NCBI RefSeq assembly: GCF_023734135.1
Contig: NZ_AP025730.1
Span: 930,001-994,000 of the forward strand
Source of the DNA: Sphaerotilus microaerophilus
GTDB lineage: Bacteria > Pseudomonadota > Gammaproteobacteria > Burkholderiales > Burkholderiaceae_C
Length of the DNA stretch: 64,000 bases
Direction of reading: 5' to 3'
Shown here: piece by piece, positions 57,182-64,000 of the stretch
Numbering within the stretch: position 1 is the stretch's first letter
Layout of the letters: each line of letters begins with the position of its first letter
Program-made: the position numbers and the translations under genes
Notes under the pieces: generated by a model
Told to the model about the DNA's origin: nothing
Seen by the model: the letters and a program-made list of their open reading frames with translations, nothing else
The model's database searches: none

Positions 57182-58678
57182 TCACTGGAAGGCCACCTCG
57201 GCGAAGCTGCGCAGCTTGCGGCTGTGCAGGTGGTCCAGCCCCTGTCCGCGCAGGATCTCGATGGCCCGGATGCCGATGCGCAGGTGCTGGTCGACCCGCT
57301 CCCGGTAGAACGCGTTGGCCATGCCGGGCAGCTTGATCTCGCCGTGCAGCGGCTTGTCGCTCACGCACAGCAGGGTGCCGTAGGGCACGCGGAAGCGAAA
57401 GCCGTTGGCGGCGATGGTGGCGCTCTCCATGTCCAGCGCCACCGCGCGGCTTTGGCTAAAGCGGCGCTCCGGCCCACCGTTGTGGGTCTGCGGCAGCAAC
57501 TCCCAGTTGCGGTTGTCGGTGCTGGCCACGGTGCCGGTGCGCATGATGGCCTTGAGCGCGTAGCCCGACAGCTGCGTCACCTCCGCCACCGCCCGCTCCA
57601 GCGCGATCTGCACCTCCGCCAGCGGCGGGATCGGCACCCACAGCGGCAGCTCCTCGTCGAGCACGTGGTCCTCGCGCACGTAGCCGTGCGCCAGCACGTA
57701 GTCGCCCAGCTGCTGGGTGTTGCGCAGCCCGGCGCAGTGGCCCAGCATCAGCCAGGCGTGCGGGCGCAGCACGGCGATGTGGTCGGTGATGTTCTTGGCG
57801 TTGGCCGGGCCGACGCCGATGTTGACCATCGTGATGCCGGCGTGCCCCGGGCGCTGCAGGTGGTAGGCCGGCATCTGCGGCAGGCGCGGCGGCGGCGCCC
57901 CCAGCGCATCGTCGGGCTCGGCCGCCAGGCCGGCGCGGCGCGTCACGACGTTGCCGGGCTCGATGAAGGCGCTGTACTCGCTGCCCGCATCGGCCATCAA
58001 CTCGTGGCCCAGGCGCACGAACTCGTCGATGTAGAACTGGTAGTTCGTGAACAGCACGTAGTTCTGGAAGTGCTCCGGCCGCGTGCCGGTGTAGTGGCGC
58101 AGCCGGTGCAGCGAGTAGTCCATGCGCGGCGCGGTGAACAGTGCCAGCGGGTGGCGCAGCACGCCGTCGGCGCCCGGTTGCGGCTCGTGTGTGCCGTTGG
58201 CAATGCCGTCGTCCATCGCCGCCAGGTCGGGCAGGTCGAAGCAGTCGCGCAGCTGCAGCCGCCGCTCGGGGGTCAGCGAGCCTTCGAGGTGGTCGTGCTC
58301 GGCCAGGCTGAAGTGCACCGGGATCGGCTGGGAGGACAGCCCCACTTCCAGCGCCACGCCATGGTTCCTCAGCAGCAGCTCGAACTGCTCGAGGTAGTAG
58401 CGCTCGAACAGGTCCGGGCGCGTCAGCGTGGTTTCGTACACCCCCGGCCCGGCGACGAAGCCGTAGGCCAGGCGCGAATCGGCGCGCGCCACCGTGTCCA
58501 CCCGCACCCGCACGAAGGGGTAGCAGGCCCGCACGCGCGGACCCAGGTCGGCACCCGAGACGAAGGCCTGCAGGCTCGCGCGCAGGTGGCTGGTGCCGCT
58601 GTCGTAGATCGTCCGTGCATGGGCCAGGGCTGCGCCGGCGTCGGTGAAGCTCTGGGTGGTGATCAGCGTGGCGGGCAT
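57182..58678 (-). CDS. amn: AMP nucleosidase
   Basis: This 498-residue enzyme hydrolyses AMP to adenine and ribose 5-phosphate, controlling the adenylate pool. The N-terminal regulatory domain covers about 1-190. The catalytic nucleoside-phosphorylase-like domain contains VNIGVGPANAKNITDHIAVL and AVALDMESATIAANGFRF, with the substrate-binding DMESA. Length agrees with E. coli Amn (484). The ATG at 58678 gives MPATLITTQSF; an upstream open frame has no family match. Confidence 0.94.
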   Translation of the reverse strand: MPATLITTQSFTDAGAALAHARTIYDSGTSHLRASLQAFVSGADLGPRVRACYPFVRVRVDTVARADSRLAYGFVAGPGVYETTLTRPDLFERYYLEQFELLLRNHGVALEVGLSSQPIPVHFSLAEHDHLEGSLTPERRLQLRDCFDLPDLAAMDDGIANGTHEPQPGADGVLRHPLALFTAPRMDYSLHRLRHYTGTRPEHFQNYVLFTNYQFYIDEFVRLGHELMADAGSEYSAFIEPGNVVTRRAGLAAEPDDALGAPPPRLPQMPAYHLQRPGHAGITMVNIGVGPANAKNITDHIAVLRPHAWLMLGHCAGLRNTQQLGDYVLAHGYVREDHVLDEELPLWVPIPPLAEVQIALERAVAEVTQLSGYALKAIMRTGTVASTDNRNWELLPQTHNGGPERRFSQSRAVALDMESATIAANGFRFRVPYGTLLCVSDKPLHGEIKLPGMANAFYRERVDQHLRIGIRAIEILRGQGLDHLHSRKLRSFAEVAFQ

Positions 58679-58838
58679 GCTTCCATTGTCCCTGAAGTGA
58701 AACAACTGGTGACGGCGGGCACGCCGCTGCGGTCGCCCGGCGGGCCGGGCAGGAGGAGAGTGTGAGATCTTGCCGACGCTGCGTGACAGGCGCAGCCCGC
58801 GGGTCATTGGGCAGGGCGGTCCCTGGCCGCAGCCGGGC

Positions 58839-60347
58839 TCAGGCGCCGCCGCTGCGATGCTTGGCGGCGCGGCTGGACAGCGCGTTCGGGAAGTACATCG
58901 CCGTCAGGCTCTGGCTGTGCACCGGCGAGAAGTGACGCAGGTCGGCGCGGCCGTCGTTGCCCTGGGAGGCCTCGGTGTAGCGGCGCCAGTCGCGCACCCA
59001 GTGGATCGCGTCGCACACTTCCAACAGCCCCAGCGTCTCGCGGTCGCCCACCAGGATGCCCTGCACGCGCAGGCCGTGCCGCTCGCGCGCGTCGTCCAGG
59101 CGCTGCAGGGTGTGCGGCACGCAGCCGAACTCGCCATCGCTGACGATCAGCAGGTCGGCGCTGCGCCAGGCGGCTTCGTGCACGCATTCGATGGCGCGCT
59201 CGATCGGCGTCTGGATGTCGGTGCCGCCGTCGAAGGCCAGGTCCATCAGCTCCAGCAGCGGGCCCAGGCCGGCCTGGGCGATCGTCAGGTCGCGCTCCAG
59301 CAGCTCGCCAGGCCCACCGAAGGCGATCAGCCGGCAGGCCCGCTTCGACTCGTGCGCCACGCGCAGGGCGGCCAGCACCACCGCGCGGGCGATGTTCTCC
59401 GGCGCGCCACGCATCGAGCCCGAGGTGTCCAGGCAGACGATGATCGGCCCGCGTTCGCGGGCCTCCGGCTCGGGCGCCGCGCCCTGGCGCCGCGGCGGGG
59501 CGAGCGGGTCCGGCCGCCAGTCCACCAGCACCGCCTCGGACTCCCAGCTCAGCAGCCGCGCCTCGGCGTGGCGGGCGCGCCAGAGCTTCTTCAACACCGG
59601 GTGGCGCAGCATCACCGCCTCGCCGGCCAGCATGCGCTCGGGCCGCCCGCTCAGGTGGATGCCGGTCAGCTCGCCGGGCAGGTCGGGCAGGCGGGTTTCG
59701 ACGGCCTGCAGCGGCCGCTCGCCCGGCCGGTCGTCGGGGTGCTCGGCCGGCGGTGGTGTCCAGGGCGTGACGCTGCGCTCGCTGCGGCCGAGCCGGCGGA
59801 TCAGCTCCACCAGCGCCGGCAGCTGCTCCAGCCAGGCCTGGGCGCGCCGGGCCTCGCGCCAGGGGCGCGAATTGAGGTGGCCGCGCAGCTCGTCCCAGCG
59901 CAGCTGCGCCAGGTCGCCCAGGCCTTGCAGCAGCACCAGCTGTTCCTCCAACGAGGCCGCTTCCAGCGTCCAGGCGGCGCGGAACTCGGCGGTGACGTGG
60001 GCGATCGCCTCCACCCGGCTCAGCCGCGGCTGCAGGTCGGCCAGCTGGTCCAGGTGCCACAGCAGGGTGCGCAGCACCTGCTGCATCAGCGCGGGCGTGC
60101 CGCGGCACAGCCCGCTGAGGGCCAGCTCGCCCACCACTTCGCGCAGCGGCGCGCTGGCGGGGCGGTCGCCAAAGTCGGCGTCGGCCGGCGGCAGCTCACC
60201 CGCCAGCAGGTGGGCCTGCCAGCGCCCGATGTCCGCCAGCCGCCGCCCCGCTTCGCCCACGCTGGTCACCAGGCCGGGCAGCCAGAGCTCGCGCGGCAGC
60301 GGCGCCAGGCGGTCCCAGGGGTGGTCGAGGGAGTCCGTATCCGTCAT
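58839..60347 (-). CDS. viaA: von Willebrand factor A protein ViaA
   Basis: This 502-residue protein has a helical N-terminal region and a C-terminal VWA domain with the metal-ion adhesion motif CLDTSGSMRG (DxSxS), then GGTDIQTPIERA and VSDGEFG. It is the partner of the MoxR-type ATPase RavA; in E. coli the pair affects respiratory complexes, Fe-S proteins and aminoglycoside uptake. The ATG at 60347 gives MTDTDSLDHPW. It lies 38 bases after the ravA stop. Confidence 0.92.
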   Translation of the reverse strand: MTDTDSLDHPWDRLAPLPRELWLPGLVTSVGEAGRRLADIGRWQAHLLAGELPPADADFGDRPASAPLREVVGELALSGLCRGTPALMQQVLRTLLWHLDQLADLQPRLSRVEAIAHVTAEFRAAWTLEAASLEEQLVLLQGLGDLAQLRWDELRGHLNSRPWREARRAQAWLEQLPALVELIRRLGRSERSVTPWTPPPAEHPDDRPGERPLQAVETRLPDLPGELTGIHLSGRPERMLAGEAVMLRHPVLKKLWRARHAEARLLSWESEAVLVDWRPDPLAPPRRQGAAPEPEARERGPIIVCLDTSGSMRGAPENIARAVVLAALRVAHESKRACRLIAFGGPGELLERDLTIAQAGLGPLLELMDLAFDGGTDIQTPIERAIECVHEAAWRSADLLIVSDGEFGCVPHTLQRLDDARERHGLRVQGILVGDRETLGLLEVCDAIHWVRDWRRYTEASQGNDGRADLRHFSPVHSQSLTAMYFPNALSSRAAKHRSGGA

Positions 60348-60385
60348 GCCGGCAGCCTGTAATCCCTTCAGACCCCCACGACCCT

Positions 60386-61816
60386 TCAAGCCGGGACGGT
60401 GACCGGCTCGGGCACCGCGGCGGGCAGGGCCTCGTCCACCGGCAGCGCGGCAAAGCCGGCACGGGTGGCCTGCAGCCGTGCTGCCAGGCTGTCGAGCAGC
60501 GCCAGCGTCGCCGCCGGGCCGGCCTGCAGGCGCTGCCCCAGTTCCGGCGGCAGCCACAGCCGCTGCGCCAGGCGGGCCGCCAGCCCGGCCGCCTGCTCGG
60601 CGATCGGCGCGCGCTCGCGGGCGATGTGCGCCAGGATCTCGTCCACCTGCGCCAGCCGGGCGGCGATGTGCACGCAGCTCCAGTGGCGGCGCATCTGCTC
60701 CTCCAGCCGCGCCGAGACGATGCGCAGCATGCCGTCGTCCTGGCTGCCACCTTCACTGCCATCCCCGCGACGCAGCGCGCGCGCCAGCGCCAGCTTGCCG
60801 GCCGCGTCATCGCTCTCATCGGCCTGGGCGCTGGCTTCCAGCTGCAGCTGCTGCTCGAAGGTCTGCACCGCCCGCTCCAGCCAGGGTGCCTCGCGGGCCG
60901 TGCAGTCCAGCCACTCGGCCTCGAACCACTGCTGCACCTCGCCCACCTGTTCCGGCCGGCCGCTGACCACGTAGGGCGCCAGCCAGAGGTCCAGCGCGTC
61001 CAGCTCCTCGCGGCCCTCGCTGCCGGCGGCCACGCGCATCAGGCCGACCCACTGGCGCCAGCGCCGGTCGGACACCGGCCACTGCCGCGCCGCCAGCCAG
61101 CCGCGCAGCGCGGAGCAGCCCTGCAGCGCCGCGTCACCGAGGCGCACGCGATCCGCCGCGGCCTGCAGCGCGGTGCGCTCGGCGGGGCCGATCGGCGCGG
61201 GAGCGGCTGCCGCCCCATCGCCACTCGCCGTGGCCTCGCCCAGCCCCAGCAGCGCGCTGAAGGCCGCATCGCTCACCGGCGCCACCGGCACGCGCAGCAG
61301 GAAGCGGTCGAAGAAGGCCTGCAGCGCCTCGTCGGCCGGCACCTCGTTGCTCGCGCCGATCACGCTGACCAGCGGCGTGCGCAGCCGCCCGCTGCCGTTG
61401 TCGAACTCGCGCTCGTTGAGCAGCGTCAGCAGCGCGTTCAGGATCGCGGAGTTGGCCTTGAACACCTCGTCCAGGAAGGCGATGCCTGCGGTGGGCAGGA
61501 AGCCGGTGGTCAGCCGCTCGTAGCGGTCGTCCTCCAGTGCCTTCAGCGACAGCGGGCCGAACAGCTCCTCGGGCGTGGAAAAGCGCGTCAGCAGGCGCTC
61601 GAAATAGCCCGCCCCGTCAAACGCTCGGTGCAGCCGCCGCGCCAGCTCGCTCTTGGCGGTGCCGGGCGGGCCGATCAGCAGCACGTGCTCCCCGGCCAGT
61701 GCGGCCAGCAGGGCCAGGCGCACGGCGCTGCTGCGTTCGAGCAGGCCGGCTTCGAGGGTGGCGAGCCAGGCGCTCAGGCGTGGCCGCAGTGCGTGGGGCG
61801 GGTTGGGCACGGTCAT
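60386..61816 (-). CDS. ravA: MoxR-type AAA+ ATPase RavA
   Basis: This 476-residue AAA+ ATPase has Walker A GPPGTAKSE (about 49-57), Walker B GIAFLDEVFK and sensor 1 VIGASNEVP. The C-terminal region with SARLEEQMRRHW is the part that in E. coli contains the LARA interaction domain. It should work with ViaA, encoded next, as a chaperone-like complex. Lysine decarboxylase LdcI, its E. coli partner, is not in this neighbourhood. The pair is likely one transcript. Confidence 0.92.
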   Translation of the reverse strand: MTVPNPPHALRPRLSAWLATLEAGLLERSSAVRLALLAALAGEHVLLIGPPGTAKSELARRLHRAFDGAGYFERLLTRFSTPEELFGPLSLKALEDDRYERLTTGFLPTAGIAFLDEVFKANSAILNALLTLLNEREFDNGSGRLRTPLVSVIGASNEVPADEALQAFFDRFLLRVPVAPVSDAAFSALLGLGEATASGDGAAAAPAPIGPAERTALQAAADRVRLGDAALQGCSALRGWLAARQWPVSDRRWRQWVGLMRVAAGSEGREELDALDLWLAPYVVSGRPEQVGEVQQWFEAEWLDCTAREAPWLERAVQTFEQQLQLEASAQADESDDAAGKLALARALRRGDGSEGGSQDDGMLRIVSARLEEQMRRHWSCVHIAARLAQVDEILAHIARERAPIAEQAAGLAARLAQRLWLPPELGQRLQAGPAATLALLDSLAARLQATRAGFAALPVDEALPAAVPEPVTVPA

Positions 61817-61830
61817 GGCCGTGCAAGATA

Positions 61831-62784
61831 TCAGAGCCTGGTCGGCCCGGGGCGCAGGCTGTGTGTGTCGAGCATGTGCGCGCCGGCCAGGTGCAGCGCC
61901 TTGGGCAGCAACTGCACGGTCAGGCGGGCGGCGCTGGGCAGCGCCTCGCCGTCGGCCGCCAGGGGCAGGGGCTGGTCGGCCTCGATGAGCAGCTTGCGGA
62001 AGCTGTGCAGGCTCACGCCCTCGGCGCGCATGTGGCGCCCGCGCAGCAGGCGCGGCAGCAGGGTGAGGGCACGGATGCGGCCGACGTCACCAGCCAGCAG
62101 CAGGTCCAGCCAGTGGTCGTTCAGCCTTGCGGTAGGCACCGCGGGGATGCCGCAGCCGTAGGTGGGGGTGTTCAGCATCGCGGCCAGCAGCGCCGGGCCG
62201 TCGTGCACGGGGCGGCCATCGGCCCAGATGCGCAGCTCGCGCGGGGCGGCATGCACCAGTTCGCGCAGCGTGGCCCAGAGGTAGCGGTTGCGCCCGGCCA
62301 GCCAGGCCGGGGCGGACAGCGAGCGGGCGGTCACGGCGGCGTCGAAGCCCACCGAGCAGCTGGAGACGAAGTAGCGCAGGTCGGCACCGACCTCGATCTG
62401 GCCGAGGTCGATCGGCGCCGTGGGCGCGTGCAGGGCGTAGGCCAGGGCCTCGGGCCAGCGCAGCCCGGCCACGCCGATGGCCCGCGCCACGTCGTTGCCC
62501 GAGCCGGCCGGCACCAGACCGACGCGGTGGCCGTTGCGCATCAGCGCCGGCAGCATGGCGTGCAGCGTGCCATCGCCACCGACCAGCGCCACGCGCGTGC
62601 AGGGCGCCAGCACCATCAGCGTGGCCTGGGCCGCCTCGGTGTTGGGCGGCACCAGCAGGGACACGCCCGGCGCGTTGTGCGCCAGCCAGGCCTCGATGGG
62701 CCGGCGCAGCGTGCGGGCACGCCCGCCGTCGGCCTGCGCATTGAGCAGGACGACGCCAGCGGGCTCGATCGCGCCGGGCAGCAT
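61831..62784 (-). CDS. diacylglycerol/lipid kinase family protein
   Basis: This 317-residue protein has the DAGK catalytic start VLLNAQADGG, the signature LVGGDGTLHAML and the PAGSGNDVARAIG loop. These define the DagK/YegS/LCB lipid kinase family, which phosphorylates diacylglycerol or related lipids. The substrate is not fixed by sequence. It lies 22 bases after the 3-hydroxybutyryl-CoA dehydrogenase stop and 14 bases before ravA, so the block may be one transcript. Confidence 0.9.
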   Translation of the reverse strand: MLPGAIEPAGVVLLNAQADGGRARTLRRPIEAWLAHNAPGVSLLVPPNTEAAQATLMVLAPCTRVALVGGDGTLHAMLPALMRNGHRVGLVPAGSGNDVARAIGVAGLRWPEALAYALHAPTAPIDLGQIEVGADLRYFVSSCSVGFDAAVTARSLSAPAWLAGRNRYLWATLRELVHAAPRELRIWADGRPVHDGPALLAAMLNTPTYGCGIPAVPTARLNDHWLDLLLAGDVGRIRALTLLPRLLRGRHMRAEGVSLHSFRKLLIEADQPLPLAADGEALPSAARLTVQLLPKALHLAGAHMLDTHSLRPGPTRL

Positions 62785-62806
62785 CGCCAGGGCCGGGCCG
62801 CAGGCC

Positions 62807-63655
62807 TCAGTAGCTGTAGACGCCGCGGCCGGTCTTGCGGCCCAGGCGGCCGGCGGCGACCATTTCCTTCAACAGCGGGCAGGGGCGGTACTTGGAGTCG
62901 CCGAACTCCTTCAGGTAGACCTCCATCACCGCCAGGCAGACGTCCAGGCCCACCATGTCGGCCAGGGCCAGCGGGCCGATCGGCTGGTTGCAGCCCAGCT
63001 TCATGCCGGCGTCGATGTCCTCGGCGCTGGCCAGGCCCTCGGCGAGCACGAAGAAGGCCTCGTTGATCATCGGCACCAGGATGCGGTTGACGACGAAACC
63101 GGGGGCGTTCCTGACCGTGATCGGGGACTTGCCCAGGCGCAGCGCCAGTTCCTTGACCGCGTCGTGGGTGGCGTCGCTGGTCTGCAGGCCGCGGATGATC
63201 TCCACCAGCGCCATCATCGGCACCGGGTTGAAGAAGTGCATGCCGATGAACCGTTCGGCGCGTTTGGTGACGGCGGCCAGCTGGGTGATCGAGATCGAGC
63301 TGGTGTTGGTGGCCACCAGCGTTTCGGGCGGCAGCGCCTCGTCGAGCAGCTGCAGGATCTTGATCTTGAGCGCGTGGTTCTCGGTGGCCGCTTCGATGAC
63401 GATGTCGGCGCCCTGGAGGTCGGCGTAGTCGGTCGAGCCCTGGATCAGCGCCATTGCCGCGGCCTTCTGCTCGGCGGTCAGCTTCTCTTTCTTGATCAGG
63501 CGGTCGAGGCTGCCGGACACGGTGGCGATGCCCTTGTTCACCGCAGCCTCGTTGATGTCCACCATCGTGACCTTCAGGCCGACGACGGCGCACGCCTGTG
63601 CGATGCCGTTGCCCATGGTGCCTGCGCCGATGATGCCCACGCTGTTGATCGTCAT
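62807..63655 (-). CDS. hbd: 3-hydroxybutyryl-CoA dehydrogenase
   Basis: This 282-residue enzyme oxidises or reduces the 3-hydroxyacyl-CoA/acetoacetyl-CoA pair with NAD(P). The Rossmann loop GAGTMG is at 10-15, the catalytic histidine in GMHFFNPVPMM, and the C-terminal domain has NAPGFVVNRILVPM and GLDVCLAVMEV. It is the stand-alone form (Hbd/PaaH), so it complements the fusion enzyme at 21019. The ATG at 63655 follows AGGAGTC; six more residues are open upstream but lack a site. Roles in short-chain oxidation or polyhydroxybutyrate metabolism are both possible. Confidence 0.94.
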   Translation of the reverse strand: MTINSVGIIGAGTMGNGIAQACAVVGLKVTMVDINEAAVNKGIATVSGSLDRLIKKEKLTAEQKAAAMALIQGSTDYADLQGADIVIEAATENHALKIKILQLLDEALPPETLVATNTSSISITQLAAVTKRAERFIGMHFFNPVPMMALVEIIRGLQTSDATHDAVKELALRLGKSPITVRNAPGFVVNRILVPMINEAFFVLAEGLASAEDIDAGMKLGCNQPIGPLALADMVGLDVCLAVMEVYLKEFGDSKYRPCPLLKEMVAAGRLGRKTGRGVYSY

Positions 63656-63772
63656 GTTCGAGACTCCTGTCATTGGAAGGGGAAGATGGCGATGCGGCCC
63701 GGCCAGACCGGTGCCGCCCTGCCCTCCATTGTGCGCCGAGCCTGCTGACGTGGCTCTGCCAGGCGGGTCGGC

Positions 63773-64000
63773 TCAGGCGGCCGCGGCGATGCTGTTGCTG
63801 CGGTGCAGCATCTCCTCGATCTCGGCGGCAGCCACCGGGGGGGAGTACAGGAAACCCTGGTATTGGTCGCAGTGCTGGCGGCGCAGGAAGTCGAGCTGCT
63901 GCTCGGTCTCGATGCCTTCGGCCACCACACGCAGGCCCAGGCCATGCGCCATCGCGATGATGGCGCGGGTGATCACCGCGGCGCTGCCGGTGCCCGACGC
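63773..64000 (-). CDS. EAL domain protein, C-terminal fragment (cut by window edge)
   Basis: Only the last 75 residues are in view. They read through the EAL-domain end: AHGLGLRVVAEGIETEQQ contains the conserved VAEGVE-type motif, and DQYQGFLYSPPV matches the usual GYLFSKP-type ending. The protein is thus a cyclic di-GMP phosphodiesterase or an inactive relative, perhaps with GGDEF or sensor domains upstream outside the window. The frame is open to the edge, so the start is not seen. Confidence 0.85.
   Translation of the reverse strand, partial: ASGTGSAAVITRAIIAMAHGLGLRVVAEGIETEQQLDFLRRQHCDQYQGFLYSPPVAAAEIEEMLHRSNSIAAAA

Noticed and set aside
55796..58765. Long plus-strand open frame across the diguanylate cyclase and amn genes
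   Set aside because: It spans two well-supported minus-strand genes and an intergenic repeat, and its translation resembles no protein family.

Overview
The window is GC-rich chromosomal DNA with densely packed, mostly operonic genes. It looks like a betaproteobacterium of the order Burkholderiales, possibly near the Leptothrix/Rubrivivax/Ideonella group. That placement is inferred from gene content: a beta-oxidation operon under a TetR regulator, LigAB protocatechuate 4,5-dioxygenase, AauSR-like acidic amino acid uptake, and glgC. No rRNA, tRNA or CRISPR was seen, and no gene-free stretch exceeds 300 bases.

Region 1 (1-7050) is aromatic oxidation. It holds the end of an AEC transporter, a class I cytochrome P450 with its own [2Fe-2S] ferredoxin and FAD reductase, a divergent AraC regulator, and a LysR regulator divergent from ligAB. 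ligAB ends at a clear terminator. Region 2 (7087-13946, minus strand) is an operon of an AMP-forming acyl-CoA ligase, 2-oxoacid dehydrogenase E1alpha, E1beta and E2, and a small acyl carrier protein, with glgC upstream. Region 3 (14072-17757) carries a Tat-type M48 lipoprotein peptidase with a TPR tail, a glycine-zipper lipoprotein, an intact IS630-family element and an HNH nuclease. Region 4 (17998-27000) is the fatty acid locus: TetR regulator, acyl-CoA dehydrogenase, DUF2147 protein, HAD/ECH fusion, thiolase, enoyl-CoA hydratase, SGNH hydrolase and acyl-CoA thioesterase.

Region 5 (27058-37695) has an Atm1-type ABC exporter, a HypT-like LysR regulator, a DctB/DctD-like two-component pair and a glutamate/aspartate ABC importer with two binding proteins. 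A sigma-54 promoter and two identical upstream palindromes link the two-component pair to the importer. Region 6 (37737-43960) is housekeeping: pyrC, pncC, pgpA, thiL, an orphan FixJ-type regulator and an EF-G-like GTPase with unusual switch residues. Region 7 (44252-55703) contains two convergent tripartite efflux operons (RND-type and MacAB-type) with a PIN toxin-antitoxin pair between them. Region 8 (55976-64000) has a diguanylate cyclase, amn, ravA-viaA, a lipid kinase, 3-hydroxybutyryl-CoA dehydrogenase and the end of an EAL-domain protein.

Nothing here is plainly a wholly new system. The items most worth a second look are the sigma-54 control region, the palindromes beside the TetR gene, the ligase/dehydrogenase/ACP operon, the IS630 whose stop codon comes from its target site, and the EF-G paralogue.
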